Assembly (NCBI RefSeq): GCF_020075495.1
Contig: NZ_JABYQT010000001.1
Span: forward strand, 186,001-250,000
Origin: Vreelandella aquamarina
GTDB taxonomy: Bacteria; Pseudomonadota; Gammaproteobacteria; Pseudomonadales; Halomonadaceae
Length of the DNA: 64,000 nt
Direction: 5' to 3'
Under the pieces are notes generated by a model. That model ran no database searches. It was not told the origin of the DNA and saw only the letters and a program-made list of their open reading frames with translations. The position numbers and the translations under genes were made by a program. This document shows positions 50,662 through 58,021 of the stretch, piece after piece. The stretch's first letter is position 1, and every line of letters starts with the position of its first letter.

Positions 50662-51620
50662 TTCTGGTTTTCAGGCAGCAGCCGGTTGGGTACCCAGCGC
50701 AGGTAAACGATCATGCCGAAAAGCTCCACCAGCGACTGAAAGACAATCACCACCACCGCTGCCTGCCATGCCTCGGGCAGGGCCAGGGCGACAGGCAGCA
50801 TGACGAACGAATTGCGCGTGCCGAAGCTGAAGGCCAGCGTTCGGGCGCTGGCGACAGGCAGCTTGAACAGCCTGCCAAGCGCGCGGCCCAGCCAGCCGGC
50901 AAACAGCAGAAAGCCGATGAAGATAAACACCACCTGAGCCATCACCGGATAAAGGCCGCCCAGGTTATTTGCTTGAGAGGCTGCGATGATCAATACGACC
51001 ATGGCCAGAAGCGGCACAGGCAGTATGCCAAGATGCTCAAGGGTGCGCCGGATGCGCTTGTGTCGGCTACCTAGGTACTCGGTCAGCCCGGCCAGGGCCA
51101 GGGGCAGCATGACAAGCCCTGCAAAGGCGCTGACGAGCGAGGCGGAGAGCGCCAGCTGAAACCACTCTGTTCCCAGAAATAGCCATAGATAGGCAGGCAG
51201 GGCACCCATCTGCACCAATAAAAGCAGCGGGGCAGCGGCAACGGCGCGGGATGTGTCGCCCTTGCCCAGATGGGTAAAGCTGATGAACCAGTCGGTACAG
51301 GGCACAAGCAGTACCAGCAACACCCCGACCAATACGGCAGGGGAGAGCGGCAGCCAGTGCACGGCAAGGGCCAGAAAGGCCGGAATGGCGATAAAGTTGC
51401 CTACCAGCAGCGCGGCGATAAAGCGCCCATCAGTAAGGCGGCGGGCCACGCTTGACAGGGGGATCTGGCTAAAGGTGGTATACATCAGCAGGCCCAGCAG
51501 CGGCCAAAGCAGCGGCTCAAGTGCATCCGCAAACCAGGGGAGCGCAACACCAAGTGTCAATCCCAGGCCGATACAGGCCAGATATATCCAGCACTGGTGT
51601 TTTTCCAGCTGCTCGCGCAT
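50634..51620 (-). CDS. ACR3/bile-acid-sodium-symporter family transporter
   Basis: 328 aa with about ten TM segments. It resembles the arsenite carrier ACR3: a Cys in the expected TM4 position (VPCTDWFISFTHLGKGD, with the KGD end of the ACR3 motif). The conserved Glu of the TM9 NxFE motif is absent (FGTRNSFVMLPVALALP), so arsenite transport is doubtful. The start ATG 51620 follows aaagga. It is 17 bp downstream of two crcB genes, which suggests one operon of fluoride channels with an anion or acid transporter. No arsR or arsC is nearby. Substrate unknown. Confidence 0.75.
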   Translation of the reverse strand: MREQLEKHQCWIYLACIGLGLTLGVALPWFADALEPLLWPLLGLLMYTTFSQIPLSSVARRLTDGRFIAALLVGNFIAIPAFLALAVHWLPLSPAVLVGVLLVLLVPCTDWFISFTHLGKGDTSRAVAAAPLLLLVQMGALPAYLWLFLGTEWFQLALSASLVSAFAGLVMLPLALAGLTEYLGSRHKRIRRTLEHLGILPVPLLAMVVLIIAASQANNLGGLYPVMAQVVFIFIGFLLFAGWLGRALGRLFKLPVASARTLAFSFGTRNSFVMLPVALALPEAWQAAVVVIVFQSLVELFGMIVYLRWVPNRLLPENQKQESRPASR

Positions 51621-51637
51621 TGAATTTCCTTTAAGGG

Positions 51638-52027
51638 CTACCGGCAAGAAAGTGCCAGACGTTCGCCCAGCAGGGCAGCTGTCAGCCAGAGCGGCAGGCT
51701 CACCATGACGTATAAAAGTCCTGCCCACGGCCGGCCAGTCGTGACGAAGTGCAGGGTTTCCAGGCTGAACAGTGAAAAAGTGGTAAAGCCTCCGCAAAAG
51801 CCGGCGATCAGTAGCGGGTGCAAGCGTGCCAGCTGGCCTTGGGGGAAGCGCAGCGCCTGGGCCGCTAACCAGCCAATCAGACCAGACCCCAGCACGTTTA
51901 CCAGCAGCGTACCCCACGGGAAGTGGCTGCCCAGGGCCGCCTGGGACACCAATGACACGCCATAGCGCAGCGCGCTTCCCACACCGCTGCCAAGCCCTAC
52001 GGCCAGATAGTTTTTCCAGACACTCAT
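51638..52027 (-). CDS. crcB: CrcB/Fluc fluoride channel subunit, second of a pair
   Basis: 129 aa, four TM segments. Fluc motifs: GVGSALRYGVSL (TM1 R), WGTLLVNVLGSGLIG (TM2 Asn) and GGFTTFSLFSLET (TM3 break, sodium and Phe-box). Lys/Arg residues fall mostly in the N-terminus, loop 2 (RFPQGQLARLH) and C-terminus, which predicts an N-in topology. Its ATG 52027 overlaps the stop of the other crcB by 4 bp (ATGA). The pair probably forms an antiparallel heterodimer exporting fluoride. Confidence 0.93.
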   Translation of the reverse strand: MSVWKNYLAVGLGSGVGSALRYGVSLVSQAALGSHFPWGTLLVNVLGSGLIGWLAAQALRFPQGQLARLHPLLIAGFCGGFTTFSLFSLETLHFVTTGRPWAGLLYVMVSLPLWLTAALLGERLALSCR

Positions 52028-52395
52028 GAGAAGCCTTTCGACAGCGCCCAGCCCAGCGTCGCCATGACAATGCCAAGTGTCATCGTGGCGCCTGCATTGA
52101 GCGCTGCGCGCCCCGCCTGGCCGCCGTGCCACAGTTCAAGCGTCTGCAGACTGAACGAGGAGACGGTGGTATAGCCACCCAGCAGCCCCGCGATACTGAA
52201 CAGCCAGAGGACGCTTGCCGTGTCCGACAAGCCCTGCCAGCCCAGCAGCCAGCCCGCCGCCAGCGCCCCCGTAGTATTGACCACGAGCGTACCCCAGGGA
52301 AACGCCTTGCCCAGCCAGTGCGCCATCAGATTGGAGATGGCCAATCTGCCCGCTCCACCGAGTGCCCCGCCCAGCGCTACCAGCAGTACGTTCAT
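52024..52395 (-). CDS. crcB: CrcB/Fluc fluoride channel subunit, first of a pair
   Basis: About 123 aa from ATG 52395 (MNVLLVALGG); ATG 52410 (MGQGV) is an alternative with a ribosome-binding site close by. Motifs: ALGGAGRLAISN, WGTLVVNTTGALAAG (Asn) and GGYTTVSSFSLQT. Here TTF is TTV, so one Phe of the first box is replaced. Positive charges sit in loops 1 and 3 (Arg17, Lys30, Arg in QAGRAALN), with none in the N-terminus or loop 2, opposite to its partner. Start of the crcB-crcB-transporter transcript. Confidence 0.92.
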   Translation of the reverse strand: MNVLLVALGGALGGAGRLAISNLMAHWLGKAFPWGTLVVNTTGALAAGWLLGWQGLSDTASVLWLFSIAGLLGGYTTVSSFSLQTLELWHGGQAGRAALNAGATMTLGIVMATLGWALSKGFS

Positions 52396-52484
52396 CACGC
52401 CCTGGCCCATGCTCTCTCCGCTTGCTGAATGAATGCTCGACGCACTGGCAGTGATTTTAGCATGTGACATCAGTGCACGAGAAA

Positions 52485-52514
52485 ACGCCTTGCGCGGTAA
52501 GCCGCGCAAGGCGT
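52485..52514 (-). terminator. Intrinsic terminator of leuA
   Basis: Perfect 12 bp stem ACGCCTTGCGCG / CGCGCAAGGCGT with loop GTAAGC, followed on the minus strand by TTTTCTC. It begins 29 bp past the leuA stop. Confidence 0.9.
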
Positions 52515-52543
52515 CAGTTCAGGATTCGTGTCTTGCCAGGTGC

Positions 52544-54235
52544 CTAGACCGTCAGCGCGCTGTCCTGGCGATTGGTGGCTGCCCTGGTCATGTCACCGGC
52601 CCGGTTGATACCTGAAATAAGCGCTTTCAGAGAAGCACTGACGGTATCGCTGTCTTCGGCCACGGCGCAGATACGCTGACCATCGATATTGAGCTGCACG
52701 AAGGCAATGGCATTGGCTTCGCTGTCGCCGCCCAGCGAGTGTTCACTGTAATCGATGATGCCCACCTTGACCCCGGAGTGCTTCTCCCAGGCATCGGTAA
52801 ACGCGGACATGGCACCGTTGCCGGAGCCCGACAGGCGCAGGGTTTCGCTACCCTGCCACAGGGTTACTTCAAGACCTTCGCGCTGGCCCTTGGAGAGTTG
52901 GTAGTCCGCCAGTGACAGCGGCGCCTCCTGGGTGAAGTTGTCGAACATCACCTGGCGAATCATTTCACTTGAAAGCTCGCTGGCGCGCGCTTCACTCTCT
53001 TTTTGCACATGAGGAGCAAGCGCCAGCATCATCCAGCGCGGAAGGTTGATGCCGTAGTCGCGCTCCAGCAAAAACGCCATGCCACCCTTGCCGGACTGGC
53101 TGTTGACGCGAATGACGGCTTGATAGTCGCGGCCGATATCATGCGGGTCGATCGGCAGGTACGCCACTTGCCAAGGCTCATCACTTTTCTGGTGCTTGAG
53201 CGACTTGCGAATCGCATCCTGGTGGCTGCCGGAAAACGCGGTATAGACCATCTCGCCGACCCAAGGGTGACGCGGATGCATGGTGATACCGGTGCACTCG
53301 TGAACCACCTGAATGATTTCATCCGGGTTGGAAAGGTCGAGCTTGGGATCGATGCCCTGGCTGTAGAGGTTCATGGCCAGCGTCACAATATCCATGTTGC
53401 CGGTGCGCTCGCCGTTGCCCAAAAGCGTGCCCTCCACGCGGTCGGCGCCGGCGAGCAGGGCAAGCTCGGCGGAGGCCACCGCGCCGCCCCGGTCGTTATG
53501 GGTATGGACTGATATGATCACGCTGTCGCGGCGGCTGATGTGCTGGCAGAAATACTCGATCTGGTCGGCGTGATGGTGAGGCCCTGCCACTTCCACCGTG
53601 GTTGGCAGGTTGAGAATGCACTTGTTGTCCGGCGTGGGCTGCCAGACATCCATGACCGCCTCGCAGATTGCCAGCGAGAAGTCGATTTCGGTGCTGGAGA
53701 AACTCTCCGGCGAGTACTGAAAGCGCCAGGCCACGTCGGGGTATCTGGCCGCGTAGGTTTTCACCCAGGTGGCGCCTTGCACGGCAATGTCGGTAATGCC
53801 GTCGCGGTCCATCTCGAATACCCGTTCACGCTGAATGGTCGAGGTCGAGTTGTACAGGTGGATAATCGCACGCTTGACGCCGACCAAGGATTCGAAGGTC
53901 TTTTCGATCAGGTGCTCGCGGCATTGCACCAGTACGGCAATGGTCACGTCGTCAGGAATCTGGTCTTCCTCGATCAGCCAGCGCACGAAGTCGTAGTCAG
54001 GCTGGCTTGCCGATGGAAACCCGACCATCACTTCCTTGATGCCCACCTTGATGATCTGGTGCCAGAAACGCTGTTTCTGCTCGACGGTCATCGGTTCCAG
54101 CAGCGCCTGGTTGCCGTCACGCAGGTCTTCGCTCACCCAGATCGGGGCACGATCCAGGTCACGGTCAGGCCACTGGCGGTTGAACGCAGGCACGCGCGGT
54201 GCTGGACGGTATTTTCGATGATCGAAAGCAGACAT
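52544..54235 (-). CDS. leuA: 2-isopropylmalate synthase, long form
   Basis: First committed step of leucine synthesis: condenses acetyl-CoA with 2-oxoisovalerate. 563 aa, the long (LeuA type 2) form. Catalytic TIM barrel: WVSEDLRDGNQALLEPMTVE (metal Asp in RDGNQ), VIISVHTHNDRGGAVASAEL (HxH metal ligands), VEGTLLGNGERTGNMDIVTL. C-terminal LeuA dimer/regulatory domain from about residue 420 (VTLWQGSETLRLSGSGNGAM, DYSEHSLGGDSEANAIAFVQ), which gives leucine feedback control in the family. The start ATG 54235 (MSAFDHRKY) follows agga. Divergent from an Lrp-family gene with shared repeats, so Lrp control is likely. Confidence 0.96.
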   Translation of the reverse strand: MSAFDHRKYRPAPRVPAFNRQWPDRDLDRAPIWVSEDLRDGNQALLEPMTVEQKQRFWHQIIKVGIKEVMVGFPSASQPDYDFVRWLIEEDQIPDDVTIAVLVQCREHLIEKTFESLVGVKRAIIHLYNSTSTIQRERVFEMDRDGITDIAVQGATWVKTYAARYPDVAWRFQYSPESFSSTEIDFSLAICEAVMDVWQPTPDNKCILNLPTTVEVAGPHHHADQIEYFCQHISRRDSVIISVHTHNDRGGAVASAELALLAGADRVEGTLLGNGERTGNMDIVTLAMNLYSQGIDPKLDLSNPDEIIQVVHECTGITMHPRHPWVGEMVYTAFSGSHQDAIRKSLKHQKSDEPWQVAYLPIDPHDIGRDYQAVIRVNSQSGKGGMAFLLERDYGINLPRWMMLALAPHVQKESEARASELSSEMIRQVMFDNFTQEAPLSLADYQLSKGQREGLEVTLWQGSETLRLSGSGNGAMSAFTDAWEKHSGVKVGIIDYSEHSLGGDSEANAIAFVQLNIDGQRICAVAEDSDTVSASLKALISGINRAGDMTRAATNRQDSALTV

Positions 54236-54278
54236 TGTTAGATTCCTGAAGATGGATGACTTGGAAAACTGGCCGCTT

Positions 54279-54468
54279 TTGGCGTAGGCCGGGCTCGTAC
54301 ATGCACGTGTATCGATGCAGGTTCGTGGTACAAAGCGCTGCACGGCAACGGTTACCGCTTTTGGCAGTTTTTATAGTGTAACGGGTTTGCGGCGCTAGAT
54401 GATTGCTAAGAAAAAGCCAATATTGGCATTGATTGGCAGAATATTTTAAATTATACGAGTTAATTGGC
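54279..54468. promoter_or_regulatory. Helically phased TTGGC repeats between leuA and the Lrp gene
   Basis: TTGGC occurs five times on the plus strand of this short gap, beginning at 54279, 54361, 54423, 54433 and 54464. Spacings are 82, 62, 10 and 31 bp, all near multiples of a 10.3 bp helical turn. Four copies extend to TTGGCA. The first two lie in an 11 bp direct repeat CCGCTTTTGGC (54273 and 54355). The third is half of a perfect palindrome GCCAATATTGGC at 54416-54427. Phased sites on one DNA face are how Lrp-type octamers wrap DNA, so this is a likely control array for leuA and lrp. Confidence 0.55.
54429..54456 (+). promoter_or_regulatory. Candidate promoter of the Lrp-family gene
   Basis: TTGATT (54429-54434), a 16 bp AT-rich spacer and TTATAC (54451-54456), ending 27 bp before the ATG. 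The boxes overlap the TTGGC repeat at 54433 and lie between it and the one at 54464, as expected for autoregulation. Confidence 0.4.
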
Positions 54469-54482
54469 AGAGGCTGCTTACC

Positions 54483-54965
54483 ATGTCGGTAGTACCATTG
54501 ACTCTGGATCGCTTTGATCGACAGATTCTGACCATCCTTCAGCAGGAGGGCCGGATCAGCAATCAGGAACTTGCCGACCGCATCGGCCTTTCCGCCTCGC
54601 CCTGCCTGCGGCGCGTTCGTGCCCTGGAAGAGCATGGCCTGATCATGCAGTATCGCGCCGAGGTGGATGCCCGGCAGCTGGGCTATCAGCTGATGGTACT
54701 GCTGCACATTGCCATGGATCAGCATACGTCTGAGCGGTTCGAGAATTTCGAGCGTCATATCCGTGAGATTCCCAACGTGATCGAGTGCTTGATCATCACT
54801 GGCCAGGCGGCGGACTTCCAGTTGAAGATTCTGGTGCGTGACATGGATGACTATCAGCACCTGCTGCTGCATGTCATCAACCGGATCGAAGGCGTGACCG
54901 GGGCGCACACGAGTTTCGTGCTGCGCCGGGTGTTCGAGCATCGCCCGGTACCTACCGAGCGCTGA
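54483..54965 (+). CDS. Lrp/AsnC-family transcription regulator
   Basis: 160 aa. Winged helix-turn-helix at residues 8-60 ([39 protein letters not shown]) and a RAM ligand domain ([36 protein letters not shown]). It is divergent from leuA across a 247 bp gap with phased repeats, which suggests it regulates leuA and itself. It is about as long as global Lrp, but ligand and scope are unknown. A RidA-family gene follows on the same strand 71 bp later. A second, different Lrp-type protein (DoeX) is encoded at 37.9 kb. Confidence 0.9.
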   Translation: MSVVPLTLDRFDRQILTILQQEGRISNQELADRIGLSASPCLRRVRALEEHGLIMQYRAEVDARQLGYQLMVLLHIAMDQHTSERFENFERHIREIPNVIECLIITGQAADFQLKILVRDMDDYQHLLLHVINRIEGVTGAHTSFVLRRVFEHRPVPTER

Positions 54966-55036
54966 ACATTCAGGCGTGGTCAGAGACTTGCCAGGCGTTT
55001 ACACTGCCTTTTTTCATGTTGGCAGTGGAGTTTTCC

Positions 55037-55396
55037 ATGACTATCGAGCGTCACGATACCAAAGCGCGCATGAGTCGCGCAGTCATTCATCAAGGCGTTG
55101 CCTACCTATGCGGCCAGGTAGCCGGGCCGGACGCGCGAAACGCTGATATCACCGAGCAGACCCGGAGCATGCTGGCGCGCGTGGATGCGCTGCTCGAGGA
55201 GATTGGATCAAGCCGTGAGCAGCTGCTGAGTGCCACCATCTACCTGAAGGACGGCAGCGATTTTGCGGCCATGAACGCCGTCTGGGATGCTTGGGTGCCC
55301 GAAGGCCATGCGCCGGCGCGTACCTGTGTCTGCGCGCCGATGCCGGCTGACGAGCTGAAAGTCGAAATCACCGTCACCACGGCCGTGTCGGCCTAG
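55037..55396 (+). CDS. RidA family (YjgF/YER057c/UK114) protein
   Basis: 119 aa, likely trimeric. Enamine/imine deaminases of this family clear reactive 2-aminoacrylate made by PLP enzymes. The conserved Arg is in [13 protein letters not shown] and the end has [11 protein letters not shown]. The start of the protein ([30 protein letters not shown]) fits the Rid group whose members begin with an R.D...RMS segment, a subgroup less studied than archetypal RidA, so enamine deaminase activity is likely but not assured. I chose ATG 55037 after tggag; ATG 55016 would add seven residues. Lies between the Lrp gene and convergent hexR. Confidence 0.82.
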   Translation: MTIERHDTKARMSRAVIHQGVAYLCGQVAGPDARNADITEQTRSMLARVDALLEEIGSSREQLLSATIYLKDGSDFAAMNAVWDAWVPEGHAPARTCVCAPMPADELKVEITVTTAVSA

Positions 55397-55406
55397 GTTC
55401 TAGCGA

Positions 55407-56261
55407 TTAGCTATCCAGCGGAAAGCGGGTGTCGCGCAGGCTGTCCTTGATCTTCTTCAGATGCGGCAGAAACCCTTCGCCGCGACGCAGCGTGACCCCG
55501 GTGGCCAGCGCGTCTATCAGGGTGAGCTGGATCACCCTGGACGTCATCGGCATGTAGTGGTCGGTGTCTTCCGGGGTGGCAACGTCGAGTGTCGCACTGC
55601 ACGCTTGAGCAAGGGGAGAGGCCGGGGCAGTAATGCCCAACACCACCGCGCCCGCCGCGCGCGCCACTCTGGCGATATCCACAAGCTCCCGAGTGCGTCC
55701 AGTGTAGGAAATGATCACCACCACATCGCCAGTATGGCAGGCAGCCGCCACCATGCGCTGCATCAATACGTCAACGTAGGCCATGACCGGCAGGTTGAAG
55801 CGGAAGAACTTGTGCTGGGCATCCTGGGCCACCGCACCCGACGCCCCCAGACCGAAAAAGTGGATCTGCTTTGCCTGGGTCAGGTAGTCGACCATGCGCT
55901 CGACGGCGTTCATGTCGATATCGCGCTGAGCTTCATCGAGGGCGGCAATGGTGGCACCAAATATCTTGTGCGTGTACTGGGTCGCGGTATCACCCGGCTC
56001 AACGGCGCGGGTAACGTACGGCGTGCCGCCGGCCAGGCTCTGGGCCAGCTTGATCTTGAAGTCCGGATACCCCTTGGCACCAAAGTTGCGACAGAACCGG
56101 TTCACGGTGGGCTCGCTGACGCTGGCCGACTGAGCGAGGCTTGCGATGCTTAAGCTGGTAGCCGCCGCCGGATCGTCCAGAATCACGTTAGCTACCTTGC
56201 GCTCGGAGCGGTTCAGCTCTTCCAAGCGTTCGCGTAAGCGGTCAAGCAAGTCATGCGCCAT
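55407..56261 (-). CDS. hexR: HexR, RpiR-family regulator of central carbon metabolism
   Basis: 284 aa. N-terminal RpiR helix-turn-helix ([40 protein letters not shown]) and C-terminal SIS sugar-phosphate domain ([40 protein letters not shown]). HexR represses Entner-Doudoroff and glucose genes and is released by 2-keto-3-deoxy-6-phosphogluconate. Usually hexR stands next to zwf, pgl or edd genes. Here its ATG overlaps the stop of a REC-GGDEF-EAL gene as TGATG, making it the last gene of a signalling operon. A TTG one codon upstream is a poorer start. Confidence 0.9.
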   Translation of the reverse strand: MAHDLLDRLRERLEELNRSERKVANVILDDPAAATSLSIASLAQSASVSEPTVNRFCRNFGAKGYPDFKIKLAQSLAGGTPYVTRAVEPGDTATQYTHKIFGATIAALDEAQRDIDMNAVERMVDYLTQAKQIHFFGLGASGAVAQDAQHKFFRFNLPVMAYVDVLMQRMVAAACHTGDVVVIISYTGRTRELVDIARVARAAGAVVLGITAPASPLAQACSATLDVATPEDTDHYMPMTSRVIQLTLIDALATGVTLRRGEGFLPHLKKIKDSLRDTRFPLDS

Positions 56262-58021
56262 CAAACAAGCTCCATGGCAGTGAGTGGGGAAGGCTCGGGT
56301 GTCCAGTGGTTACACCAATCGATAAAGTCGTTGGCGGGTAATGGGCGAGCATAATAGTAGCCTTGCGCCGCTTCACAACCAATAGCATGCAGGTACGCCG
56401 CCTGGGCGGGCGTTTCAATGCCTTCTGCCACTACGTCACAGCCGACAGCGTGCGCCAGTTGGGTAATCATCACCGCCAGTTGGCGATCCACCGGGTTATT
56501 CTCGATATCCATGACGAACGCGCGGTCGATCTTGAGCGTCGAAAATGGCAGCGTCTTGATGTAGGCAAGCGATGAATGCCCGGTGCCAAAGTCGTCAATG
56601 GCAACCGCTACGTTCATCCTGGCAAGCTGGGCCAGTTGGATACGCGCATTCTGCATATCGCTCATCAACCCGGATTCGGTTACCTCGAGTGCAAAAAAGC
56701 GCTCGGGAATGCCATAGCCCGCCAGCCGCTCCAGCAGCCGCTTTGCAAAATCCCGGCGGGTCAACTGTCGCGCCGCCACGTTCACCGCTACATGAAAGTG
56801 GTCATTGAGCAGGCCCTGCTTTCGCCATGACACGATATATTGCATGGTTTCTTCAAGCACCCAGTCGCCAATGGCCAGAATATCACCGCTGGCCTCGGCA
56901 AGGGGAATAAAATCCGCCGGTGAGATATGGCCAAGTTCCGGATGATGCCAGCGAAGCAGCGCCTCGGCACCGATGATCTCCTGAGTCTCCAGCGATATCT
57001 TGGGCTGGAACGCAAGGGACATCTCGCCCCGCTGGGTTGCCCCGCGGATGGCCTGCTGCAGGCTGAGCCGGTGACGCTGCTGGGCCTCGAGGGCTTCGCT
57101 GTAGCTCTGTATCCGCTGGGGAGTGTCCTGGGGCAGCGCCAGGGCGGCCATGTGTACAAGCCGCTCGATATTGAAGCTGCCCGTGGTCCAGCTGATGCCG
57201 ATACGCGCGTTTAACGGAATCAACAGATCATCCAGCGCCTGGTCGTGCTCGAAAAAGCCGAGCAGCCGTGTGGCCAGCCGCTCAAGGGAGTGCTGGTCGG
57301 CGCTACGGGTAACCAGCAAGAGTTCGCTGCCGCCCCACAGGCCAAGCGTGCACTCGCTGCTCAGCGCTGAATGGAGTGTTTGGCTGATATGGCCAACCAG
57401 CTGGTCGGCAATGCGATACCCATGCAGGCGAATCGCCTCATCCAGATGGTCGAGCGCAATGAACAGAAGCCCGGTATCAGCGCCTCCCAGGGAGGCTTCG
57501 CGCAGCGCCTGCATCAAGCCACGGCGGTTGGGCAGTTGGGTAATGGGGTCGGTACGCGATTGGCGGTCCAGCTCCTGAGTGCGTTTCGCTACCATGCGCT
57601 CGAGGGTTTCTGCTTGCTGGTCGCGTATCTGGTAGCGGTGTTCAAGGCGCAGCGTATTGCGAATGCGCTGGAGTACTTCGTCATGGTTGAACGGTTTGGT
57701 GATGAAATCGCGCACGCCCAGATTGAGCGCACGGTAGCGTGTTTCGTCGTCGATCTGTGCCGTGAGTACGATGACGGGAGGCGTCTGCTGCCCAAAGCGC
57801 TCCTGCAGCAGACTGATCAGCGCATAGCCATCCAGATAAGGCATGCGAATATCGAGCAGCAGCAGGTCGGGTTTGTGCTGCTCGCAGTAGGCAAGCACCT
57901 CGCGCGGGTCGCTTATGCCGTGCACGTTGCTAAAGCCATGATCATCCAGAAGATCAAGCAGAAGCTCGACGTTGATAGGGTTGTCGTCTACCGCCAGCAG
58001 GTGCTTGTCGGTTAGGTTCAT
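56261..58021 (-). CDS. Response regulator with degenerate GGDEF and active-type EAL domain (c-di-GMP phosphodiesterase)
   Basis: 586 aa. The receiver domain (1-125) has phospho-Asp in [13 protein letters not shown] and the TKPF end. A coiled linker ([19 protein letters not shown]) joins a GGDEF-like domain whose signature is WGGSELL, not GG(D/E)EF, so cyclase activity should be lost. The EAL domain (about 320-575) keeps its metal and catalytic residues: [48 protein letters not shown] and VAEGIET. So it should hydrolyse c-di-GMP. Its ATG overlaps the stop of the hybrid kinase by 4 bp (ATGA) and its stop overlaps hexR, so the three genes are coupled. The kinase is the likely phosphodonor. Confidence 0.93.
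   Translation of the reverse strand: MNLTDKHLLAVDDNPINVELLLDLLDDHGFSNVHGISDPREVLAYCEQHKPDLLLLDIRMPYLDGYALISLLQERFGQQTPPVIVLTAQIDDETRYRALNLGVRDFITKPFNHDEVLQRIRNTLRLEHRYQIRDQQAETLERMVAKRTQELDRQSRTDPITQLPNRRGLMQALREASLGGADTGLLFIALDHLDEAIRLHGYRIADQLVGHISQTLHSALSSECTLGLWGGSELLLVTRSADQHSLERLATRLLGFFEHDQALDDLLIPLNARIGISWTTGSFNIERLVHMAALALPQDTPQRIQSYSEALEAQQRHRLSLQQAIRGATQRGEMSLAFQPKISLETQEIIGAEALLRWHHPELGHISPADFIPLAEASGDILAIGDWVLEETMQYIVSWRKQGLLNDHFHVAVNVAARQLTRRDFAKRLLERLAGYGIPERFFALEVTESGLMSDMQNARIQLAQLARMNVAVAIDDFGTGHSSLAYIKTLPFSTLKIDRAFVMDIENNPVDRQLAVMITQLAHAVGCDVVAEGIETPAQAAYLHAIGCEAAQGYYYARPLPANDFIDWCNHWTPEPSPLTAMELV

Noticed and set aside
54236..54343. N-terminal extension or leader peptide of leuA
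   Set aside because: The in-frame stretch upstream of ATG 54235 has no run of Leu codons as an attenuator would need and no family similarity.
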